This document shows positions 24,341-31,845 of a stretch of 64,000 nt of DNA, piece after piece. Every line of letters starts with the position of its first letter. Position 1 is the first letter of the stretch. Below the pieces are notes generated by a model that searched no databases, was not told the DNA's origin, and saw only the letters and a list, made by a program, of their open reading frames with translations. This stretch comes from Bacillota bacterium (lineage in GTDB: Bacteria > Bacillota > Clostridia > Peptostreptococcales > Anaerovoracaceae): NCBI GenBank assembly GCA_017431785.1, contig JAFRKJ010000095.1, positions 21,270-85,269 on the forward strand, read 5' to 3'. The translations under genes were made by a program, and so were the position numbers.

Positions 24341-24354
24341 CGAACAAATTTTCG
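24341..24354 (-). promoter_or_regulatory. LexA-like box 3 (upstream of -35)
   Basis: CGAACAAATTTTCG differs from CGAAC-N4-GTTCG by one base. It is part of an 18-base near-palindrome (24340-24357 core GCGAA...TTCGC) about ten bases upstream of the -35. Confidence 0.6.
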
Positions 24355-24369
24355 CATCTTAATAATCTT

Positions 24370-25113
24370 TTACATATTGAGGAGTTTATCCGTGACTTTA
24401 TAGGTGAAATCAATGATTTTCTGGCGGAATATAATGCCCAGAATCAATAGAACAACAGCAACCGCAGCAACAACAGCGGCGCTTACATACCCCCCTGCCC
24501 CTACACGGCTTCCAATGATGAGACAGCCGAGCATTCCGGGAATACGTGCAATCATCGATACAATTAGATAAGGTCTGATTTTGATATTGGAAAGGCCTGC
24601 AGCATAGCTGCACAGATCCTTTGGTATTCCTGGAATCAGAAAAATGATGAACGTTACAATCAGTCCTTTCGGACTGTTCATCAAGTCGATCGTCTCTGTG
24701 ACTTTGCGCTCTCCGAAGAAAAGATGTACCGCGTCGCGTCCCAACATCCTGGCGAAGAAATAAGCAATGCATGATCCTACGGCGATACCGATCAAAGACA
24801 GAAGCAGTCCCAGTGGAATCCCATAGAGATATCCGCCTGCGAACTGCAGAGCCTGACCGGGTATGATACAGATGACAACCTGCAAAGCCTGAGCGATCAG
24901 ATAAATCAGAATGCTCTCTTTGCGGTAGCCTTTGATATCACGAATGAGTTCTTTCATATTTGAGAAAGAATCAATCAGATCATGATGGAAAAAATAGATG
25001 TAAACAGGGATGCCAATCAAAATGAACGCCAAAAGAGAAAGCTTCAGAACAGCCATGATCCGCTTGCGTTTTTCTTCTTTATTCAGATTTTTTTTTTCAG
25101 ATTGCTTATCCAT
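24370..25113 (-). CDS. TVP38/TMEM64 family (VTT domain) membrane protein
   Basis: The 247-residue protein has about six membrane segments around a VTT/SNARE-associated core, with PGQALQFAGGYLYGIPLG and FLIPGIPKDLCSYAAGLS typical of the TVP38/DedA-like group. Members scramble or transport lipids, or affect membrane potential; the exact role here is unknown. It begins 17 bases after the ynbB-like stop, so it may be the last gene of the long leftward operon. ATAAGGAAG precedes the ATG. Confidence 0.88.
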   Translation of the reverse strand: MDKQSEKKNLNKEEKRKRIMAVLKLSLLAFILIGIPVYIYFFHHDLIDSFSNMKELIRDIKGYRKESILIYLIAQALQVVICIIPGQALQFAGGYLYGIPLGLLLSLIGIAVGSCIAYFFARMLGRDAVHLFFGERKVTETIDLMNSPKGLIVTFIIFLIPGIPKDLCSYAAGLSNIKIRPYLIVSMIARIPGMLGCLIIGSRVGAGGYVSAAVVAAVAVVLLILGIIFRQKIIDFTYKVTDKLLNM

Positions 25114-25130
25114 GCTTCCTTATGTTGTAA

Positions 25131-26408
25131 CTACAGAATACCGAGGGCATCCAAAGCCTTGATTACACCGAATTTGGAGTGTTCGTAGGTCAGTCCACCC
25201 TGGAAATATACATTATATGGCTCACGCATCGGCGCATCCGCAGAAAGCTCGATGGAAGACCCCTGTATGAATGCTCCGGCAGCCATGATAACCGGATCCT
25301 CATATCCGCCGGTAGGAATCGGTACCGGTGTTACGTTCGCATCAATTGGTGCTGCTTCCTGAACCCCTTTGCAGAAGGCAGTGACTTTCTCGGCACTGCC
25401 GAGCCTGATTGCCTGAATGATGTCGCTTCTCTTATCTGACGGCCCCGGGCAGACCTCATAGCCAAGTTTCTCAAACACCTTGGCGCAGAGAACCGCACCC
25501 TTGACCGCGCCGTTTACTGTCTTCGGAGCGATGAACAGACCCTGCAGCATCGTTCTGGTCTGACCGAAGGTCAGGCCGCATTCTCCGGCTGTTCCCGGTG
25601 TGGTCATGCGATAGCTGACATTTTCAATCAGATCTTCTCTTCCGGCGATATATCCGCCTGTCAAAGCAAGACCACCGCCAGGATTCTTAATCAGGGATCC
25701 TGCCATAATATCAGCGCCTACATCTGTCGGCTCTTTAGTGTGGAGAAATTCTCCATAGCAGTTGTCCACCATACAAATCAGATCCGGGTTGATGCCATGT
25801 ACGAAAGATGCCCATTCCTCAATCTGTTCGATGGTGATTGCTTTTCTCCAGCCATATCCCGTGGACCGCTGGAGGCAAACCATTCTCGTCTCAGGTTTGA
25901 TTGCCTTTGCAAGAGCGTCGAAATCGATGGAACCATCAGATGTCAGTTCCACCTGATCGTAGGTCACACCATAATCCATCAATGTGCCTTTGCCTCTGCC
26001 TCTGATACCGATGGTCTCTTCCAGAGTATCATAAGGGCCGCCGGTGCTGTAGATCATATGGTCTCCCGGTCTTAAAACACCTGTCAGAGCGAGGCTCAGG
26101 GCATGCGTGCCATTGACGATGATCGGTCTGACGAGAGCTGCCTCAGCATGAAATACATCGGCAAATAAGCGTTCTGTCGCTTCGCGTCCCATATCATCGT
26201 AGCCGTATCCTGTATTCCAGGCAAAGTGACGGTCACTGATATTGTTCTTATGGAACGCATCCAGCACCTTGTACTGGTTGTATGTCATGATATCATCCAG
26301 CTCATCGAACAAAGGTCTGATTGTCTGTTCACAGGAATCCACCAGTTCAAGAACCTTTTCTGAAATACCGAATTCTTCAATTAATAGTCTGTTTGTATTA
26401 TTGTTCAT
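25131..26408 (-). CDS. Methionine gamma-lyase family protein (YnbB-like)
   Basis: The 425-residue PLP protein belongs to the family annotated as aluminium resistance or methionine gamma-lyase (Bacillus YnbB). The probable PLP lysine is in GSLIKNPGGGLALTGGY (about residue 245); the NGTHALSLALTGVLRPGDH block near residue 100 binds the phosphate. The true substrate is not settled. In Bacillus it lies downstream of miaA-hfq-hflX; here it likewise follows the mutS-mutL-miaA group on the same strand, with a recombinase and a surface-protein gene in between. It overlaps the preceding gene by 11 bases. Confidence 0.88.
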   Translation of the reverse strand: MNNNTNRLLIEEFGISEKVLELVDSCEQTIRPLFDELDDIMTYNQYKVLDAFHKNNISDRHFAWNTGYGYDDMGREATERLFADVFHAEAALVRPIIVNGTHALSLALTGVLRPGDHMIYSTGGPYDTLEETIGIRGRGKGTLMDYGVTYDQVELTSDGSIDFDALAKAIKPETRMVCLQRSTGYGWRKAITIEQIEEWASFVHGINPDLICMVDNCYGEFLHTKEPTDVGADIMAGSLIKNPGGGLALTGGYIAGREDLIENVSYRMTTPGTAGECGLTFGQTRTMLQGLFIAPKTVNGAVKGAVLCAKVFEKLGYEVCPGPSDKRSDIIQAIRLGSAEKVTAFCKGVQEAAPIDANVTPVPIPTGGYEDPVIMAAGAFIQGSSIELSADAPMREPYNVYFQGGLTYEHSKFGVIKALDALGIL

Positions 26409-27960
26409 GAAAATCTCCTATTGCCTGACTTGAAAATGCGCTGTGGTTAAAAAACATGATGACCGGCCATTCCGGACGTTCGGAAACCGGGTTCTTTTTA
26501 ATGAAACGGTCGTATTGCTTCTGCATATGGGCAGAAACACATGTGAGCCGTGAACTCTTCACCTTGCCTTGCTTCTTTTGCCATTTGAGAACCGGATAGC
26601 CATTCGCTCCGAATTGGTTTTCGGAATCTTCTATATACGCGCTGCCCAGCTTCGATGCGCCGCTGATCAGAGTAGCCTGTGAAATACGATCGGTTCCTTC
26701 CCGAATGTTCTTCGCGTTACCTGCGATATCGCTGCCGACGCCCTTGACACCGGATTCATTGAGATAGTAATTGTTTCTGATACCGGGATCATTCGAAAGC
26801 TCTGATTCATCCAGATATCCGCCGATAATACCGCCGGAAACATCCGAGTTATCGATTGCACCTGCATTGTAGCAACCGTTGATGATGAGGCCTTTCACAC
26901 CTGCGATGCCGACGATACCGCCGGCATATCCCCTGATGTTGTTCGTCTGGATGACAGCGTTGTTTCTAACTTTCAGATGCCCGGTGTTATAGCAACTGAT
27001 GATTTTTGAACCTTTGGCGTTCATATATCCGCAGATACCGCCTGTTCCTTCTGTAGAGGAAGAAACCAGACCTGTATTAAAACACCGTTCGACGACAGAG
27101 TCTTCGCTGACAGACCGGCCGCAGACGCCGCCGGTTCCATAAGTCGTAGCACCTCTTTCCGATGATTTGATTTCTCCTCTATTGCCGCATTTGATGACCT
27201 TGCCCCAGTTTTCACCAACGATACCGCCGACTTTCAACGTGCCTTGGATATTGCCGTGATTGATGCAGTACGTAATCGTTCCGCCGTCATTATGGCCGAC
27301 AATACCGCCGGTCATAGCTTTCCCGCTGATAGCTACATAGGATCTGCAGTTTTTCACGACGCCGTTTTCTCCCAGATAACCTGCAACAGCACCGCATTCC
27401 GCACCGCTGGACTTAATGGTGCCTTCCAGCTTGAGATTCTGGACAGTACCGTCCAGATACCCGAACAGACCTGCGTTGCCGCCGTTCTCGTTGAAATTGA
27501 GGCCTTTGATCGTATGCCCGTTTCCGTCAAAAACACCTTTGAAACAGATATCCTCACTCCATCCAATTGGAGTAAAGTTGTCTCTGACAGTAATATCTCG
27601 TCCGAGTTTTATGGTTTTGCCTTCAAAGCTCTCATACTGGTTCGCACGGTTTGTATATTCATCATAGCGACCTTCGTTCACCAGATCCGCAAGTCCCTGC
27701 AGCTGGATCGCTGTTGTAATCGTATATACTTCATTGCGTCGATGGTTATCGAACCAGGAAGTGCTGAACGTTGAAGTGAATGCATCTTCTTCGACTTCCT
27801 CATTCGGATCATATTCTTCGTATTCAATGTAATTACCGTCGTCATCGTACATGTAATTACCATCGTCGTCGTTTGTGCCCTCGGCAAAAACAGGAAGCAT
27901 GCTCCCTGCGAAAAAAATCACTGAAAACGCAGTCAGCGCCAGTATTCTCATTAATTTCAT
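26398..27960 (-). CDS. Secreted GLUG-repeat protein
   Basis: The 520-residue protein has a signal peptide (about residues 1-26, cut after VFA), then an acidic segment with two copies of a DDDGNY repeat, a YTITTAIQLQGLADLVN block, and GLUG-type repeats from about residue 150 to 410 such as GGIVGENWG, GGICGYMNAKG and GGIVGIAGV. These form a right-handed beta-solenoid found in surface adhesins and peptidase-linked proteins. No LPXTG or membrane anchor is seen, so it may be secreted. It lies in a housekeeping cluster between a recombinase and the ynbB-like gene, which is unusual. Confidence 0.8.
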   Translation of the reverse strand: MKLMRILALTAFSVIFFAGSMLPVFAEGTNDDDGNYMYDDDGNYIEYEEYDPNEEVEEDAFTSTFSTSWFDNHRRNEVYTITTAIQLQGLADLVNEGRYDEYTNRANQYESFEGKTIKLGRDITVRDNFTPIGWSEDICFKGVFDGNGHTIKGLNFNENGGNAGLFGYLDGTVQNLKLEGTIKSSGAECGAVAGYLGENGVVKNCRSYVAISGKAMTGGIVGHNDGGTITYCINHGNIQGTLKVGGIVGENWGKVIKCGNRGEIKSSERGATTYGTGGVCGRSVSEDSVVERCFNTGLVSSSTEGTGGICGYMNAKGSKIISCYNTGHLKVRNNAVIQTNNIRGYAGGIVGIAGVKGLIINGCYNAGAIDNSDVSGGIIGGYLDESELSNDPGIRNNYYLNESGVKGVGSDIAGNAKNIREGTDRISQATLISGASKLGSAYIEDSENQFGANGYPVLKWQKKQGKVKSSRLTCVSAHMQKQYDRFIKKNPVSERPEWPVIMFFNHSAFSSQAIGDFHEQ

Positions 27961-27961
27961 C

Positions 27962-29095
27962 CTAATCTCTCTCCTTCCGTTCTAGCTCCCATTCCATGTC
28001 TTTTACCAAATCCCTTTTTACATTCATTTTGTGATTCGCATAGAGCTGCGTCGTCGTTACCTGCTCGTGATCCAGAAGTGCCTGCACATCAAAAATCGAA
28101 TTTCCCCTTCCGATAAGGCTCGTAGCAGCAGTGGCCCTGAGTTTATGAGGGCTGTAGCCTGATTTTCTGGATGTCGCCATACCGATCGATGTGTATTTTT
28201 TCACAAGATCACGGATGGCTCGTTCCGTCATACGTCTCCCCTGAAGTGACAGGAACAGTGCATCCTCATGGCCTTCCTGAATCCGTTCCTCATCGGCTCT
28301 CTCATTCTCAAGGTAGTCTGTGAGCACAGCTGTAACAGACTGATTCAAAGGCATGATCGCCTCTTTGTCTCTCTTGCGGTATATCTTGAATTCCCCTCTG
28401 CTGAAATTGAATGAGGAGACATTCAGCTGCTGCAGTTCAAAAAGCCTGAGCCCATAGGTGATGAAGAGGATGAGAATTGCTTTATCCCTCCGCTTGGTCT
28501 TCTCCCAGTACTGGTGCTCTTTGGGCGTCAGATTGGCGCCTGTAGTGACTGCATCCAGCATGATCATGACCTCATCATCCTGCAAAGCCTTGATCTCCCG
28601 TTCGCTTGCCTTAGGGACGCGAATCGGGTCAAATCCGTCTGTGATGTTCTTATCGATGATGCCGTCGCGATAAAGCTGTTTGAACAGTACGGAAACCGAA
28701 GATTTCTTCCTTGCAAGGGTTTTGTTCGTGTTTTCATAGAGAATGATCTCATTGTCCTTCTCAACTCTGTAGCTGCGACAGTAATCGATGAACAGATTCA
28801 CGTCAACAGCCATGATTTCATTGAACTCAGTCCTTGTGATTTCTCGTGTAGATGTTGCTCTGGTCAGATCAGTCTCATCCACAAGGTACTGGCAGAAGAA
28901 TCTGATATCAGTCAGATACGCAAGACGGGTCATAGGCAGAACATTGCCTTTAAGATAAGCAAAAAACCCCCGCATGAAGCTCGGGAGCTCTTTCTGTATA
29001 TCTTCGCACTTCGTAACGATTTCATGTTCCTTCAGTACGATATTATCCGGCTTTTCGCTTCTGTTATGTAATCTTACAGTTTTTCCTTCAGCCAC
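27962..29095 (-). CDS. Tyrosine recombinase, XerC/XerD-like
   Basis: The 377-residue protein has an N-terminal SAM-like DNA-binding domain (residues 35-160) and a C-terminal integrase domain with the catalytic set: Arg in ITYGLRLFELQ, HKLR in SPHKLRATAATSL, His in LLDHEQVTTTQLYA and the nucleophilic Tyr of the same stretch. The start is a GTG that overlaps the miaA end by 22 bases, with AGAGG upstream, so it is coupled to miaA. It could be a host dimer-resolution or housekeeping recombinase; nearby attachment sites or an invertible segment were not seen. Confidence 0.88.
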   Translation of the reverse strand: MAEGKTVRLHNRSEKPDNIVLKEHEIVTKCEDIQKELPSFMRGFFAYLKGNVLPMTRLAYLTDIRFFCQYLVDETDLTRATSTREITRTEFNEIMAVDVNLFIDYCRSYRVEKDNEIILYENTNKTLARKKSSVSVLFKQLYRDGIIDKNITDGFDPIRVPKASEREIKALQDDEVMIMLDAVTTGANLTPKEHQYWEKTKRRDKAILILFITYGLRLFELQQLNVSSFNFSRGEFKIYRKRDKEAIMPLNQSVTAVLTDYLENERADEERIQEGHEDALFLSLQGRRMTERAIRDLVKKYTSIGMATSRKSGYSPHKLRATAATSLIGRGNSIFDVQALLDHEQVTTTQLYANHKMNVKRDLVKDMEWELERKERD

Positions 29096-30009
29096 GTGAG
29101 CAAACCTCTTTTAGCATCTTCATCATTCAAGTATGCCGATAAATCGAACAGATTGATTGTATCATATCTGCGGAACCATGTTAACTGTCTTTTGGCATAA
29201 TGTCTTGTATTTTTTTTAATAATATCTACGGCATCCGCAAGGGTCGTTTCACCGTTGAGATGATTGATGATTTCCTTATACCCGATTCCTTTCATGGAGA
29301 TGTCATCAGCGGTCAGTCCCATGGCCATCAGGGACCGCACTTCATCGACAAGGCCTGCCTCGATCAGGGCATCCACCCGTCTGTTGATTCTATCATAAAG
29401 TTCCTCCCGATCCCTTGTAAGGCATACCAGCAAAGGATTATAGCTTTCGTTCACATGAATACCGCCGCCAAATGGACGGACTTCTCCCTCCCCTGCTTTC
29501 AGTCGTTCAATGGCCCGAATCACTTTTTTGACATTGTTAGGATGGATGCGTTCTGCAGCTTCAGAATCCAGCTCCCGGAGCATTTCATGAAGGGCTTCAG
29601 GACCTTCTGAATCAACGGTTTTTCTCAATTGATCACGCAGTTCCGAATCTTCTCCTGAGCCTGCAAAATCCATATCATAAAGAATAGAATTTAGGTATAG
29701 ACCAGTACCTCCGGAAATGATAGGAAGTCTTCCCCTCGCCAGAATATCATCGATTGCTGCTCTGGCCAGCTGCTGATAACGCGCGACAGAGAACGGTTCT
29801 CTCGGATCGAGGAAATCAATCAGATGGTGTACGGCCTGAAGCTGTTCGGTTTCCGTCGGTTTCGCGCTTCCAATGTCCATATATTGATAGAGCTGCATGG
29901 AATCGCAGGAGACAATTTCCCCGTTGAATTCTTTTGCAGCTGCTATGGCGTATTCAGTTTTTCCAACAGCCGTAGGACCGGCTATTACAAGGATACGTCT
30001 GTCTTCCAT
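29074..30009 (-). CDS. miaA: tRNA dimethylallyltransferase
   Basis: The 311-residue enzyme adds an isopentenyl group to A37 of tRNAs reading UNN codons. The P-loop GPTAVGKTEYA opens the protein, followed by SCDSMQLYQYMDIGSAKP and the zinc-free C-terminal RNA-binding part ending KRQLTWFRRY. It uses dimethylallyl diphosphate, which the dxs pathway in the same strand supplies. It lies six bases after mutL, in the mutS-mutL-miaA order. Confidence 0.97.
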   Translation of the reverse strand: MEDRRILVIAGPTAVGKTEYAIAAAKEFNGEIVSCDSMQLYQYMDIGSAKPTETEQLQAVHHLIDFLDPREPFSVARYQQLARAAIDDILARGRLPIISGGTGLYLNSILYDMDFAGSGEDSELRDQLRKTVDSEGPEALHEMLRELDSEAAERIHPNNVKKVIRAIERLKAGEGEVRPFGGGIHVNESYNPLLVCLTRDREELYDRINRRVDALIEAGLVDEVRSLMAMGLTADDISMKGIGYKEIINHLNGETTLADAVDIIKKNTRHYAKRQLTWFRRYDTINLFDLSAYLNDEDAKRGLLTWLKEKL

Positions 30010-30015
30010 AATCGT

Positions 30016-31833
30016 CTATGCGCGTTTGAACATGCGTTCCAGCTCATAACGGGTGAGTTTGATGAATGTCGGCCTGCCATGAGGACAGGAAAACGGGTTT
30101 TCACAGAGCTTAAGCTGTGCGATGAGCGCGTTGATTTCCGCAGCATCAAGGACATCTCCGCCCTTTACCGCCGATTTGCAGGATCTGGTTATGATCTTAT
30201 CCAATGTATTGTAATCTGTAAGATCCGGATGATCACTTAACTGGCCGAACAGATCACCGAGAAATGCTTCCGCCTCAGCAAGCTCCATAAAGGCAGGAAT
30301 TTCACGGACAAGATAGGTGTTTCCTCCGAAATATTCGATATTATAGCCCATGGAACGTACCTTGTCGATCCAGGAATCCTCCGATGAAACAATATCCGCT
30401 GGCACATCAAACTGCAAAGGCATCAGAAGCTGCTGTGAAGCCTTCTCTTCTGCACGGTACTGTTTCAGCAGCTTTTCATAGAAAATCCTTTCATGGGCTG
30501 CATGCTGATCGATCAGATAGAAAGAATTGTCATCCTGAGCGACAATATAAGTGTTGAAAACAGCTCCAATAATAGAAAGTTCATCAAAATCAAATGGCCT
30601 GTTGACTATATTAGGAACAGGATCAGGTATTTCCCTTTGAATCACTTCCGTTTTCTTCTCTTCACGAAGTGTTGTCAATATGGATTTTATGTTAACTTGC
30701 TCCTGAAGCTCAGATTCTCTGTTCATTTGTTCAATAGGAGCTGATTCAGGTACTTCAGCAGCTGAATCCGGTACTTGATAAGTGAATCCATCATCTTTAA
30801 GATGGGATGTCACCCTTTCTTCTACCGTTTGTGCTACGTCAGGAACCGCCTTTTCGCCGGATAACGCATCACGGATTGCTTCAGTGACGAAATCTTCTAC
30901 CTCACTGTTGTCATCGAAGCGAATCTGTTTCTTTGTGGGGTGTATATTCACATCCAACTTCTCTGCCGGCATGGCCAGGAACAGAAATGCAATCGGGAAT
31001 CTGCCTTTGAACATGCGTTCCGCATAGGCTCTGTCCAATGCCCTTTCCAGTACAGAACTGGCGATGATCCTACCGTTTACACAGAATATCTGACGGTTTC
31101 TTGACGGAAGTGTCTTATCCGGTGATGATACATGCGCCTTCAGGGTAAAGCCGCCCCCGCTCCGTTCGACGGGAATCAGGCCTTCTCCGATGTCCGCCCC
31201 ATAGATACTGATGATATTTGCGAGTATATTGCCTTTGCCTGATGTCGTGAAGACGTTTTTCCCTCCGTTGATCAGGTTGAATCTGACATCCGGGTAAGAA
31301 AGTGCGATTCTGGATACAAAATCGATGACTTTCCGTGCCTCTGAAGCATCCGATGCAAGGAATTTATACCTTGCAGGTACATTAAAGAACAGATCCTTAA
31401 CGGTAACAGTCGTTCCGTCAGGACATCCTGTTGCAGTATTTTCAAGGACTTCAGAGCTTTCGACAATGACCTTGCGGCCGATTTTCGCATCAGGCGTCTT
31501 GGTGATGAGTTCCACTCTTGCAACAGCGCAGATGCTGGCGAGGGCTTCCCCTCTGAAACCAAGCGTCTCAATGCAGTCCAGATCCCGTTCATCTGAAATC
31601 TTGCTGGTGGCGTGACGTCGGAATGCGATCTCCGCCTCATCGGAATCGATGCCGCATCCGTTATCCGTTACTCTCATGTAGGTTCTGCCGCCGTCGCGGA
31701 TTTCGACAGTAATCGAATCAGCCCCTGCATCCAGAGCGTTTTCTACAAGCTCCTTCACAACGGATACCGGTCTGTCTATCACCTCTCCTGCGGCGATTTT
31801 ATCCGCGATGTTCTTCTCTAATATTTTAATCAT
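30016..31833 (-). CDS. mutL: DNA mismatch repair protein MutL
   Basis: The 605-residue protein has the GHKL ATPase N-terminus (KIAAGEVIDRP, ENALDAGADS, GFRGEALASI) and a C-terminal endonuclease domain. The metal motif DQHAAHERIFYE near residue 440 and the CPHGRPTF motif near the end show it is a nicking MutL, as in organisms without MutH. It partners MutS, whose gene ends 12 bases before. A variable linker of about 100 residues separates the domains. Confidence 0.97.
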   Translation of the reverse strand: MIKILEKNIADKIAAGEVIDRPVSVVKELVENALDAGADSITVEIRDGGRTYMRVTDNGCGIDSDEAEIAFRRHATSKISDERDLDCIETLGFRGEALASICAVARVELITKTPDAKIGRKVIVESSEVLENTATGCPDGTTVTVKDLFFNVPARYKFLASDASEARKVIDFVSRIALSYPDVRFNLINGGKNVFTTSGKGNILANIISIYGADIGEGLIPVERSGGGFTLKAHVSSPDKTLPSRNRQIFCVNGRIIASSVLERALDRAYAERMFKGRFPIAFLFLAMPAEKLDVNIHPTKKQIRFDDNSEVEDFVTEAIRDALSGEKAVPDVAQTVEERVTSHLKDDGFTYQVPDSAAEVPESAPIEQMNRESELQEQVNIKSILTTLREEKKTEVIQREIPDPVPNIVNRPFDFDELSIIGAVFNTYIVAQDDNSFYLIDQHAAHERIFYEKLLKQYRAEEKASQQLLMPLQFDVPADIVSSEDSWIDKVRSMGYNIEYFGGNTYLVREIPAFMELAEAEAFLGDLFGQLSDHPDLTDYNTLDKIITRSCKSAVKGGDVLDAAEINALIAQLKLCENPFSCPHGRPTFIKLTRYELERMFKRA

Positions 31834-31845
31834 TTTCTAAGTTCG

